Source: Balneola sp. (GTDB taxonomy: Bacteria; Bacteroidota; Rhodothermia; Balneolales; Balneolaceae). From it: a DNA stretch of 64,000 nucleotides. Under the pieces are notes generated by a model that did no database searches, was not told the DNA's origin, and worked only from the letters and a program-made list of their open reading frames with translations. Below, piece after piece: positions 26,689-35,478 of the stretch; positions within the stretch are counted from its first letter, which is position 1, and each line of letters opens with the position of its first letter. The stretch lies in the NCBI GenBank assembly GCA_028284195.1, contig JANQSE010000002.1:434001-498000 (forward strand), written 5' to 3'. Both the position numbers and the translations under genes were made by a program.

Positions 26689-27330
26689 ATGAGTAAAAAA
26701 AAGCACAGTGTTTGGATTGTAGAAGACGATCTCTTTTTCAGAGAGTCACTGGAAGGACTGATACAGGCTCAGAATAATCTTGAACTCACATTGTCTGAAA
26801 CTTCTGTGGAAGATGTGTTCGCCTGTCTTTTAACCGGCAACTCACCGGATATTATTTTACATGACATTGGCCTGCCCGGCATGTCTGGCATTGAAGCAAT
26901 CCCGTATTACAAAAAACAATTCCCGGAAGTATTAATCGTAATGTTAACCATCTTTGAAGAAGACGAGCAGGTTTTTGAATCCATAAAAGCAGGAGCGGAT
27001 GGATATCTTCTGAAAAGAACTCCGGGAGATGATCTGATTAAGGGAATTCAGGAAGTGCTTTCAGGCGGGGCACCTATGTCTCCGGGTATCGCCAAAAAAG
27101 TAATGGAAATGCTTGCTCATGGCGGGCCTAAAAAAAAATCCAACCTTACACCCAGAGAAACAGAAGTGCTAACACTGTTAGTAGATGGGTTAACAATGGA
27201 TATGGTTTCAACGAAACTTAAAATTTCCCCGGGAACGGTAGATTCCCACATCAAGCACATTTATAAAAAGCTCCAGGTGCATAACCGAGCTGAAGTGGTT
27301 TCAAAAGCCATTAAAGACCGGCTTGTTTAG
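26689..27330 (+). CDS. Response regulator, NarL/FixJ (LuxR-type HTH)
   Basis: 213 residues. The receiver domain (about 1-125) has acidic residues in VEDDLFF and the phospho-acceptor Asp59 in ILHDIGLPGMSG, with Lys near 108 (LLKRTPGD). The C-terminal LuxR HTH (about 148-210) reads LTPRETEVLTLLVDGLTMDM and SPGTVDSHIKHIYKKL. It follows its partner kinase by 43 bases on the same strand. No target operon can be assigned; the neighbouring secreted proteins are candidates only by position. Confidence 0.94.
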   Translation: MSKKKHSVWIVEDDLFFRESLEGLIQAQNNLELTLSETSVEDVFACLLTGNSPDIILHDIGLPGMSGIEAIPYYKKQFPEVLIVMLTIFEEDEQVFESIKAGADGYLLKRTPGDDLIKGIQEVLSGGAPMSPGIAKKVMEMLAHGGPKKKSNLTPRETEVLTLLVDGLTMDMVSTKLKISPGTVDSHIKHIYKKLQVHNRAEVVSKAIKDRLV

Positions 27331-27394
27331 GATATAGATACTCCTCGTTCCGAAGCCCCGAAGGGATTCATTAAAATAACCCGCTACTACATTA

Positions 27395-27592
27395 AAAAGT
27401 CACTCAGAGTGGAGCGAAGGATCCACCCGGGGATTGCTTCGTCGAATTTTATTGATGTCTTAGCGTAACCCAGTCTCCTCGCAAAGACTGCCTTTCCTGT
27501 AATAGCTTTTCCGGGTCATTACGAGGAGTACGTTAGTTATTTAGGGTTGAGGGTTTTATCGACGAAGTAATCCCCTCGATAGCGCACTGTTG
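27395..27592. repeat. Repeat cluster B1: mixed dispersed repeats
   Basis: This is part of a 793-base gene-free stretch after the response regulator. AAAGTCACTCAGAGTGGAGC near 27400 is a shortened unit of the cluster A repeat. At 27515-27592, GTCATTACGAGGAG and later CGACGAAGTAATCCCCTCG resemble the GTCATTGCGA-type repeat found at 42935, here interrupted by about 30 unrelated bases. No coding frame is convincing. Confidence 0.55.
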
Positions 27593-27755
27593 AATGAATA
27601 GAAATTGTTTCTTTCTCTGACCCATTTTTCTTGCAGGCAGAACTGCTTTTTTCGTCAGGGATTTTTTTTGGGAAGGCCTGGGCTTTATGAGGAGCGACGA
27701 ACTGAACTCCTTGCTTGTTTATGTACCAGATAGTGTCAATGCCATAAACAAGACA

Positions 27756-27769
27756 GGGACTTTAGTCCC
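27756..27769. repeat. Palindrome GGGACTTTAGTCCC
   Basis: GGGACT, loop TT, AGTCCC: a 6-bp perfect stem in the gene-free stretch between the response regulator and the GIY-YIG gene. Short palindromes of this sequence are common in intergenic DNA of the group. The rest of 27600-27840 shows nothing I can identify. Confidence 0.4.
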
Positions 27770-27869
27770 GAAGAGATTTTGGCACACAGGCTTGTACGGT
27801 GGACAGACTCACCCCACGCTTTAAAACCTCTTCTATAATTGTGCAAATTCTTCTCTCGGCCATAAATCG

Positions 27870-28090
27870 AGTAGGGAATTGGGCTGTGCAGATCCATCGC
27901 TTCGCTCTGGATGATGAGGAAAAGTCACTCCGAGGCATCGAGGAGTCTGCCTGGCCATAAAATCGAGTAGGGAATTGGATTGGGAGAAGAGTCTTCCCAA
28001 ACAGGATTTGGCAAGATCAGGGTTGTGCAGATCCATCGCTCCGCTCTGGATGACTCGTTGATAGGGTTCGGGAGTGGGATCTGGATGACT
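27870..28090. repeat. Repeat cluster B2: two copies of the roughly 100-bp repeat
   Basis: Copies of the GATCCATCGCT(C/T)CGCTCTGG core start at 27891 and 28030. Between them lie the GTCACTCCGAGGCATCGAGG start-of-unit and a CCTGGCCATAAAATCGAG spacer segment that also occurs in cluster D (31230). It lies immediately before the GIY-YIG gene. Confidence 0.75.
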
Positions 28091-28123
28091 TTTTAAATAG
28101 CTATATGTTTGGTATAGTAAACG

Positions 28124-28492
28124 ATGAGCTTTACTGTTTACATAACCACCAACCCAAATAGAAAAGTTCTGTACACCGGAACCTCTAATAACCTTTCAAG
28201 AAGAGTTATTGAGCATTACCTACAAAGAGGTAAGCCAGAAACCTTTGCCGGCAAAAACTACTGCTATAACCTTATCTACTACGATGTTTTGCCAACTATG
28301 CTTGAAGCCATTTCAGCAGAAAAAAGGATTAAAGGTAAATCCAGGAAATGGAAAGAAGAATTGATTACATCGTTAAACCCAAAATGGAAATTTTTGAATA
28401 AAGAGATTGTTGGAGAATGGTCACCGCAAAAGGTTTTAGAAGACCCGTATTTTCAGAATTACCTGGGAAGTCACTCAGAGCGTAAGCGATGA
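28124..28492 (+). CDS. Small GIY-YIG nuclease whose 3' end lies in a repeat copy
   Basis: 122 residues. Single-domain GIY-YIG endonuclease of the stand-alone type common in Bacteroidota. Catalytic elements: VYI (5-7), YTG (17-19), Arg26/Arg27 in NLSRRVIEH, and probable metal-binding Glu66 in AISAEKRIKG; the NPKWKFLN end block is also present. The family normally ends soon after this block. Here the last eight residues (GSHSERKR) and the stop are read from a GTCACTCAGAGCG repeat that starts at 28470, so a repeat inserted in or beside the 3' end and now supplies the TGA. It is flanked on both sides by the same repeat family. DNA target and role unknown. Confidence 0.85.
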   Translation: MSFTVYITTNPNRKVLYTGTSNNLSRRVIEHYLQRGKPETFAGKNYCYNLIYYDVLPTMLEAISAEKRIKGKSRKWKEELITSLNPKWKFLNKEIVGEWSPQKVLEDPYFQNYLGSHSERKR

Positions 28493-28655
28493 GTCTTCCC
28501 GACAGAGAATCTAACCAGGACAAAGTTGTGCAGATCCATCGCTCCGCTCTGGATGATGAGGAAAAGTCACTCCGAGGCATCGAGGAGTCTTCCCAAACAG
28601 GATTTGGTAAGATCAGGGTTGGGTGAATTCTTCGCTCCGCTCTGGATGACCCGTT
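28470..28655. repeat. Repeat cluster C: two copies of the roughly 100-bp repeat
   Basis: The first unit starts with GTCACTCAGAGCGTAAGCG at 28470 inside the end of the GIY-YIG gene, with its GATCCATCGCTCCGCTCTGG core at 28533. The second begins with GTCACTCCGAGGCATCGAGG and ends with a GAATTCTTCGCTCCGCTCTG variant and GGATGAC near 28650. Both are in the same orientation as in the other clusters. Confidence 0.78.
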
Positions 28656-28674
28656 GATTGGGGTTGGGGCCTCT

Positions 28675-28685
28675 CGTAAACACGG
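28675..28685 (+). promoter_or_regulatory. Shared 11-mer upstream of a sorting-tail protein gene
   Basis: CGTAAACACGG occurs here, 75 bases before the ATG at 28760, and again at 31612, 73 bases before the ATG at 31695. Both sites follow a repeat cluster and precede genes for secreted sorting-tail proteins. It may be a regulatory site or a leftover from a duplication. Confidence 0.4.
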
Positions 28686-28759
28686 TATTGAAAGCTTTGC
28701 TTTTACGGATTATCTATACCTGTAAGTAATTCCAACATTCAAACTAAAGGAGTATCGGT

Positions 28760-31087
28760 ATGAACAGGTTAAGCATTTCTGAACCGGTTAGTCAGAATCG
28801 TTCTAATCTAAACTGGAAACATTGTGCAGCATTGGCTCTGCTAATTACGGCAATAATTGCAGGAGGCTCCGGTTCTCTATTTGGTCAATTAGCCGAGTGG
28901 GAACAAAAAGGCCTCGCTCGTTTTATTGGTAACACAGAAGAAGTGTTGGTATCAGATATTTTTGGTGGTTCTGGACGACATGCTTTTGTTGTGACTAAAT
29001 TTGGTATTTACGGTTTTTTGATCGACACTGATGGTCTTCTTGATGCTCGTGTAGACTTTTTTCTAACTAGACCCAGGACCATTTTAGATGCCAGTTTTAA
29101 ATCAGATGATCCTACCGTTATGCTCATTCTACTGGACGATGGATCCATATACAGATCAAAAGCACAAATTACAGGCGAAAACTCTGGTTTCTGGCCCGAT
29201 CCTGAATTCGTTACACGTGTTGCGGAAGCAGAAGACCTTTCAGGCAGCGAGAGCAGGATTGAAGGAGATGCTTTATATGTAATCAGCGGTACCAATGTGT
29301 ATGTGAGCAGAGACACCGCAAAAACCTGGGCTCTCGATACCTTAGGCATGGGCAATTCGTATGTGAACGATATTGCTATGGACACTCTCCAATATGCCTG
29401 GCTGGCCACTGACAATGGAATTTTTACCCAGCACCCCGATTCAACCGGGTGGACTAAAAACACCACCTTTCCGCGTTCCCGCTTGCGGTCTATTCATGTG
29501 GACAGCGGCAACAGGATTTTTGCGGGCGTTTCCGGCAGGGTGTACACATCGGCAGATTGGGGAACTACATGGGACATTGTACCTGGCAGGATCGATAATG
29601 CCCATTCCGGACTAAGTTCGGATGAATTTGGAAATATTTATGCCATCGAAGGATTTGGGGCCGCATTCCGGTCAGACAGCGGGAACACCGAATGGGTAAA
29701 CATTTCTGATGCGATAGCAGAACTTGCAGCCCCCTCTAACGGAAGTGGTTACATTGAATATTCCGGCATTGTTAATTCTATAACAGGAGCCGACTCAACC
29801 CTGTATGCCTCTACCATTTATGGGCTGTTTACAAGCGCAGACCGTGGCGAAACATGGGCTTACTCAAACGCCCAGGCTCCTGACTTCAATTTCTACAGTA
29901 TTGTTAGTTCAGGAGACTATGATCTGATATCTGGTACTCAGGGTGTTTTCAGGGTTATGAAAAATGATACTGTAATTTCTAAGGTGCTGCCTGAGGAAGG
30001 TTTTCAATCGTCTATAAATTTGTTTAGCGATTCCACCGGTACTCTGTTTGCGCTGCTTCCGGTAAAAACCGGCAAGTGGGATACCCATTTGGAAAATTAC
30101 ATTTCCACTGATAACGGCTTAACCTGGCAGCCAGACTCGCTGGGGCTCCATCAATTTCAGATCAATTTAAACAGCCGTTATTCTGTTACCGATGCAGGCA
30201 CCCAATATGCCAGTAATCCGGGAACACTATGGTCTAAGAAACTCGGCTCGGGGTGGGCCATCGACACTCTTGGATTAAACCTGGGCGAAAACGACCAGAT
30301 TAACCAGGTTTCAGCCAATACCAAAAAAGGCATGGTGTATGCTTTAAAAAGAATTTCTTCTACTGAGTATCAATTATTTTCAAAACCAACTGATTCAGGA
30401 AACTGGCAGCAAATTGATGTTAGTATGTTTGGTGCAACTGCGTTAAAAATGGCTTCCTATTCAAATGGAGATGTTATTATATACAGCAGAGCCATGGAAA
30501 TGAGTTTATACGATGGAAATTCCTGGAACAATATTCCTTTGCCTATGCCTGCCTCAGGTGCCGTGTATCCAGACCTGATGGTAACGGACAGAGACGGTGT
30601 AATTTATTCCTCCTTCCAATATGATGTCGGAGAGGCTTCTCATGCGGTGTATTATACCGATGATTTAGGACAAAGCTGGGAAAAGGCCGGACTGGATAGC
30701 TTATTCATTAGATACATGTACACCCATGAGGATATTACGTATGTAATTACCGAAAACGATGGAATTTTTTCAACTGATTTAAACAGTGGGGGTACCGTTT
30801 CTATTGATGACGAGGGTATAGCAAGCAATTACCAGCTGTTTCAGAATTATCCCAATCCATTTAACCCCAGTACTACTATTAGTTTTTCATTAGGAAAACC
30901 CGGACGAACTACCCTTACTGTTTATAATGTGCTTGGGCAAAAGGTGTTAACATTGATTGACAGGAACCTGGCTGCGGGCACACATTCCGTTCGGCTGAAT
31001 GCGAATAACCTGGCAAGCGGAATGTATATTTATATTCTTAAAACCGGGGAAACCAGCCTCCGGAAAAAGTTTATTCTGGTGAAATAA
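28760..31087 (+). CDS. Secreted protein with propeller-like repeats and type IX-type C-terminal sorting tail
   Basis: 775 residues. An N-terminal hydrophobic segment (about 26-46, ALALLITAIIAGGSGSLFG) is a signal peptide. The body holds BNR/photosystem-assembly-like propeller repeats with Asp-box style pieces (VYVSRDTAKTWA, VYTSADWGTTWD, LFTSADRGETWA). The last 85 residues are a Por-secretion tail: NYPNPFNPSTTISFSLG, VYNVLGQKV and LASGMYIYIL, ending in KKFILVK. Such tails direct export by the type IX system and surface attachment or release. ATG with a good AAAGGAG ribosome site at 28746-28752. Ligand unknown; no catalytic residues recognised. Confidence 0.88.
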   Translation: MNRLSISEPVSQNRSNLNWKHCAALALLITAIIAGGSGSLFGQLAEWEQKGLARFIGNTEEVLVSDIFGGSGRHAFVVTKFGIYGFLIDTDGLLDARVDFFLTRPRTILDASFKSDDPTVMLILLDDGSIYRSKAQITGENSGFWPDPEFVTRVAEAEDLSGSESRIEGDALYVISGTNVYVSRDTAKTWALDTLGMGNSYVNDIAMDTLQYAWLATDNGIFTQHPDSTGWTKNTTFPRSRLRSIHVDSGNRIFAGVSGRVYTSADWGTTWDIVPGRIDNAHSGLSSDEFGNIYAIEGFGAAFRSDSGNTEWVNISDAIAELAAPSNGSGYIEYSGIVNSITGADSTLYASTIYGLFTSADRGETWAYSNAQAPDFNFYSIVSSGDYDLISGTQGVFRVMKNDTVISKVLPEEGFQSSINLFSDSTGTLFALLPVKTGKWDTHLENYISTDNGLTWQPDSLGLHQFQINLNSRYSVTDAGTQYASNPGTLWSKKLGSGWAIDTLGLNLGENDQINQVSANTKKGMVYALKRISSTEYQLFSKPTDSGNWQQIDVSMFGATALKMASYSNGDVIIYSRAMEMSLYDGNSWNNIPLPMPASGAVYPDLMVTDRDGVIYSSFQYDVGEASHAVYYTDDLGQSWEKAGLDSLFIRYMYTHEDITYVITENDGIFSTDLNSGGTVSIDDEGIASNYQLFQNYPNPFNPSTTISFSLGKPGRTTLTVYNVLGQKVLTLIDRNLAAGTHSVRLNANNLASGMYIYILKTGETSLRKKFILVK

Positions 31088-31103
31088 CCCACAGCTATAT
31101 TAA

Positions 31104-31550
31104 AAAGTCATCCAGAAGGAGCTGGAGCGACTGATGGATCTACCCAAACAGAGTTTAGCAAGATCAGGGCTGTGTGGATCCATCGCTCCGCTCTGGATGA
31201 CGAGGAAAAGTCGCTCCGAGGGATCGAGGAGTCTGCCTGGCCATAAATCAAGCAGGGAATTGGATTGGGAGAAGAGTCTTCACAAATAGAATTTAGCAAG
31301 ATCAGGGTTGTGCAGATCCATCGCTCCGCTCTGGATGACGAGGAAAAGTCACTCCGATCCCGACAGTGGTCAGGAGAGGAGTCCTTCCAAATAGAATTTG
31401 GCAAGATCAGGGCTGTGTGGATCCATCGCTCTGCTCTGGATGACGAGGAAAAGTCACTCAGAGTGTAAGCGATGAGTCTTCCCGACAGAGAATCTAACCA
31501 GGACAAAATTGTACAGATCCTCCACTCCACTCTGGATGACTCGTTGACAG
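31104..31550. repeat. Repeat cluster D: about four or five copies of the roughly 100-bp repeat
   Basis: The 607-base space between the two sorting-tail genes is almost wholly repeat. GATCC cores start at 31177, 31315, 31420 and 31516 (spacings 138, 105 and 96), each followed by CTCTGGATGAC and then a new GTCACTC or GTCGCTC start. A shortened unit is at 31108. A CCTGGCCATAAATCAAG spacer is shared with cluster B2. Apparent frames rich in FSSSSRAERW on the minus strand are repeat-derived, not genes. Confidence 0.8.
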
Positions 31551-31611
31551 GCCGGCTTTCTCCCAACACCCTGCCTGGGTTGACTAACTCTTTCCAGGGG
31601 GTTACCTATAC

Positions 31612-31622
31612 CGTAAACACGG
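31612..31622 (+). promoter_or_regulatory. Second copy of the shared 11-mer CGTAAACACGG
   Basis: Same 11 bases as at 28675, again about 75 bases before a sorting-tail protein gene. Similarity beyond the 11-mer is weak (GTATTGAAA versus GATAGAAA). Confidence 0.4.
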
Positions 31623-31694
31623 GATAGAAAAAAGCAGAAATAGAAACTATAGTTCCGTAAGTTTTCGCTTTTTAACCCCTCAACCCCTCGTATC

Positions 31695-34600
31695 ATGCAA
31701 ACATTGTTACAAAAAAGTATTTCTTTTTCTCTTATCGTATTGTGTTCGGTATTAATTCACGAATACTCATCAGCAAGGCAAATCAGCATACAGGATAGCC
31801 ATCCCATAGCAATAGTTAAGACTATTGACAGTGATGTTCCTGAACGGTTTGCAAATCCTTCAGATCCCGGAATCCCGGCTGGTGATTTAAATGAAGATGG
31901 GGAGATGGATTATATCCAGGTAATCAGAGTTGGGAATGATTTAAGAAACCCGGGTGCTTCGCCAAAATATAAAACGTTAATACTTACATATAATGAGAAT
32001 GGCGAAACCATAAAGGCGGCTTCTTTAGACGGGAGATATCTGCCCTTAGGTGATATCAATAATGATGGAATAAGTGATGTAGGTAAGCAATCTGAGAATG
32101 GTACAATCGAAGTAGTGAACTTTAGTGACACTCCGGGAGAGTTTTTTTAGAAACAGACAGATACACTATTGCCGCACCTGGCCCTAATACACCGCTTATT
32201 GGAGAATCTGTATATAACGATTTTAATGAAGATGGTTTTGGAGATGCACTGCTTTGTGAGAATTCCAGTACTTCTTTCAACAACTGCCTGCTGGTGCTGG
32301 GTGTTGATGACCCCAACCTGCAATTAAGTGAGCTTACAGCAACTACGTTTAATTTTCCTGCTCAAAATATAAACTTTAGTGTGCCCCCGCGTTTTTACAC
32401 ACAACGATCTATCGCCGGCAGCGGTAATTCAATCTATGCTTTTGGTTATGTTGACAATTTTACCGGCCAAAAATTTTTCGAATTTGATTTGAATGGAAAT
32501 AACGAGCTGCAATCTGTATTAGAGTACGTTTGGGAGGGAATGTCAACCCAGCCACTGCCAGATCGCAGAATATACATTGCAGATATAGATGGTGATAACG
32601 AACCGGAAATTGTTTCCTCAGATGACCGAGAATTTCCTTTGACCGGGTTCACTCAATTCTTTTTTAATGATCCCGTTTGTGATGTTCGCGAGGTAGATTT
32701 TAGTGGCAGTTCACCTGTAATTCAATCGCCCACTGTTATAAGCTCTAATTGTGTGATCGATCGTTTATATGAGAACGCAAACGGTGATTTTTTTGCGGGT
32801 CTTTGGCAGGAAGGGAATTACGCAAGTTGTTCTGCGGCAGATTTTCCTAACGGTTGCTCGGGTGCCCAATTTTATAACGACGACCAGACAATACTGCCTT
32901 GTACGTACGAATCTTGCAAACAACCGGTCCAGGAATCAGGTGTTTTATTAAATGGGGTAGCAGATCCATCTATTTTATCAAGAGGTTTACAGCGGTGGGT
33001 TATTCAAAATTCGGGCCAGTTAACACCGCAACAAAGATTGTTATTGCCCGAAATTTTACGGATTGCAGAAATAAGCACCGCTTTTACGCTGGGAATATTA
33101 GTCAATAATACTCCTCAACAAATATTAAGAACTAATTATTTCTCCGGGAGAACACAGAGCGATTATACTTGCAAGATTGATATACCAGCCTGCGAGCTTA
33201 CTGAAGGCTCCGAATACACCATCTATGTACCCGTACAGCAGGCAAATACAGAATCGGTAAGAAGCACAAGTTCCAGCATACGTGGAAGCAAATACCATCA
33301 CTACACAGTATCGATTGACGATGCAAACACCGAACGCATTAATTATCACATAAGTGAGGAGGCTATTTATCAGGAGCTTGTTAAAGACAAAGGCGTGAGG
33401 GGTACTATGCCGGGAGAAGTAACATACAGCGAAGCATCAGCGGTGAATGATACCCTTACTTATACCGGGCAATTTAACTTACAAGAGTTAGGGAATTTCA
33501 ACTCCGGTGTTAACACCTTCATCGTAAAAAATATTGGGAATATTGACGGGGTACCCGGAGAAGAGATTTTAGTGGGAAGTAATTCAAAGTCATCTGCAGG
33601 CGGTGCAGTTAACAAAGCCTGGATCTATCTGGGTGAGAACACAACCTACCAATCTCCGGATCTGGTCATAGATTTTGCAAATGACAGCACGATAGATGGG
33701 GGCGATTTTCTTGGTATTGGCGGTATAGCTGAACCACTCGGAGATGTAAATGGAGATGGATTCAACGACTTTGCCGTGGGCATGCCTGCTTACGATCAAC
33801 GTTTTGATGGGGTTTCGTATGGTGCGGTGTATGTGTTTGCGGGAAGGAGCTTTTCTCCGGCAAAATCAGCGGACAGTGTCAGCCTTTCATCTCCCATGTT
33901 GGTTCTTAAGCCGGGGGTTGAAACCGGATATACTCTTGGCTCGTTCGGCTCGCAAGTTGCCGGCGGCGATTTTGACGGGGATGGATTTAACGATATCGCC
34001 GTGTTAGCAGATCAGGGGTCTGCTTTTCCGGCTTCCCCAACCATTAGAGTTTATAAGGGCGGAGCAGCAATGGACAGCCTGCCCGATTATTTCCTGCATG
34101 TTACTGAAGACCAGGTGGGCGGATTCTCGAGCGACACGCTCACTTCCTTTTCTAGTGCAGTTATCGATTTTATGCCAAAAGAAACGGGAAGTAACCATCA
34201 GGATTTGTATTTCACTCCGGGAGGTTTTTCCGGGCATCCTGATGCGGTGATATTTAAAGGCGGTATGGATGCAGGCCTTAAACGAAAAGGAATTAATTCC
34301 CCTGCTACAACCCCGGCATTTACCCTTGCAGAAATTGGGGCAACCCCAACAGGAAGCGGTGTTTTTCTAAGAGCCAAGCCGGCTTCCGGAGATTTTAATG
34401 GAGACGGTTTTTATGACATCGCAGTAGAAAAGCAATTTGATGGCAGGGATGGCGCAGTTTCCAGCCGGCTGTTAATTTTCAGCCCCAACTCGGGGATCAT
34501 GATTTCAAATGAAGAAGAAATCGATAACCCGCTTGAATACCGGTTATCCCAGAATTATCCAAATCCGTTTAATCCAAGTACTAATATCGAGTTTAAGCTG

Positions 34601-34798
34601 CCTCAGGCATCGAATGTCAGCATTGCTGTTTTTGATGTTTTGGGAAGAAAAGTAGCAACGGTAGTAGATAATGTTCGCTTTGCAGGGGGCTCTAATACTG
34701 TTTCTTTCGATGCTTCCAATTTAGCGTCAGGGATTTATTTGTATCGTTTAGATGTTGGAGCATTTTCCCAAACCAGAAAAATGACGTTGATTAAATAA
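31695..34798 (+). pseudogene. FG-GAP repeat surface protein with type IX-type sorting tail, frameshifted in a T7 tract
   Basis: One long gene in two frames. The first (ATG 31695) has a signal peptide and two calcium-binding FG-GAP repeats (DLNEDGEMDY, DINNDGISD), then reads DTPGEFF and hits TAG at 32148. Adding one T to the T7 run at 32142-32148 gives EFFLETDRYTIAAPGPN and continues in frame, through DFNEDGFGDALL, to the second frame annotated from 32294. Later repeats are DIDGDNEPE, DVNGDGFNDFAVG, DFDGDGFNDIAVL and DFNGDGFYDIAVE. The end is a sorting tail (NYPNPFNPSTNIEFKL, VFDVLGRKVA, ASNLASGIYLYRL). Full product about 1,034 residues. Pseudogene, slippage-controlled gene, or a sequencing error in the T run cannot be told apart here. 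Confidence 0.85.
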
Positions 34799-34810
34799 TG
34801 TGGTAATAAA

Positions 34811-34832
34811 AAAGCCTCCGAGAGGAGGCTTT
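34811..34832. terminator. Bidirectional terminator hairpin
   Basis: AAAGCCTCC, loop GAGA, GGAGGCTTT: a perfect 9-bp stem flanked by an A tract on the left and T-rich bases on the right. It lies between the convergent FG-GAP gene and the Bor-like lipoprotein gene and could serve both. Confidence 0.8.
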
Positions 34833-34859
34833 AAATAAAAGTACGTAAGTTTTTAAAGT

Positions 34860-35300
34860 TTACTTTTGGTGTGTCACATAAACCGGAACATCATTTGCGA
34901 CTGCAATATCAGAAGCCAGTTTGTATAATTCCTGAATTTCTGATTCGGTAGCTTCTTTTGGAATGGTGATTTTTTGTTCTTCCGAAATATTTGTTGAAGC
35001 TGTACTTCCCGGTTCAGCACATGTTACAGTAATATGCATCGGCGTAACAATACCAAAAGTAAAACCGCTTACCAATTGATTCAAAAAACTTAGCTTTGTT
35101 TCAACTTTGGCAACACCGTTGGTACAAGTTGTGCTGGCATTAATAGGGGTTGGGGGAACCAGTCCATAAACAAAACCCATAGCCCAGGGTTTATCGATTA
35201 CAACATTAGACGGTGTTTTATCTGTTACTACCATTGCATTGTAGCAACCTGAAAGAAAAGCCACAAGTATGAATAAAGAAAGTAGTTTAGTTTTTTGCAT
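34860..35300 (-). CDS. Bor-like lipoprotein
   Basis: 146 residues. Lipoprotein signal: basic start, hydrophobic core, and lipobox LSGC with Cys19. The middle (WAMGFVYGLVPPTPINASTTC, then LVSGFTFGIVTPMHITVTC) resembles the Bor/Iss family, known from lambda prophage as a serum-resistance surface lipoprotein but also found as chromosomal relatives. Two cysteines after the lipid-bearing one (in TTC and VTC) could form a disulfide. It is monocistronic: a terminator lies downstream and 178 bases separate it from hipA upstream. Function in this organism is unknown. Confidence 0.7.
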   Translation of the reverse strand: MQKTKLLSLFILVAFLSGCYNAMVVTDKTPSNVVIDKPWAMGFVYGLVPPTPINASTTCTNGVAKVETKLSFLNQLVSGFTFGIVTPMHITVTCAEPGSTASTNISEEQKITIPKEATESEIQELYKLASDIAVANDVPVYVTHQK

Positions 35301-35478
35301 AGTTAGTTTTATTTAGGTTATTAGATCGTTTCGAATTAAAGAAAAAGGTTATCGTAAAGCAAGCTATCCATAAAATTATGTAAAGATGTTTATTGGATAA
35401 GTGTCCAAATTTCTTCTGCCAAATTCGCGATAATGATTTCCTGGACATAAAATTTTGAGATAAGTCGTGCGATTGATT

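Noticed and set aside
27610-27680. Terminator after the response regulator (GCAGAACTGC followed by T6, and a later T8 run)
   Set aside because: The stem is only four base pairs, and the CTGACCC/GTCAGGG pair nearby does not form an inverted repeat.
22990-31569. Possible CRISPR array in the regularly recurring repeats
   Set aside because: Units vary in length and sequence, spacing is 96-138 bases with no unique spacers of constant size, and there are no cas genes.
31108-31569. Minus-strand open frame with repeated FSSSSRAERW segments, and similar frames at 22854-23204 and 28365-28580
   Set aside because: They consist of the dispersed DNA repeat read in one frame; no start signal or family similarity beyond the repeat.
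32294-34798. Independent gene starting at 32294
   Set aside because: The same frame extends upstream through FG-GAP sequence to the T7 tract, and the piece has no signal peptide of its own.
34860-35300. Prophage remnant, because Bor is known from lambda
   Set aside because: No phage structural, integrase or lysis genes are near; chromosomal Bor-like lipoproteins exist outside phages.
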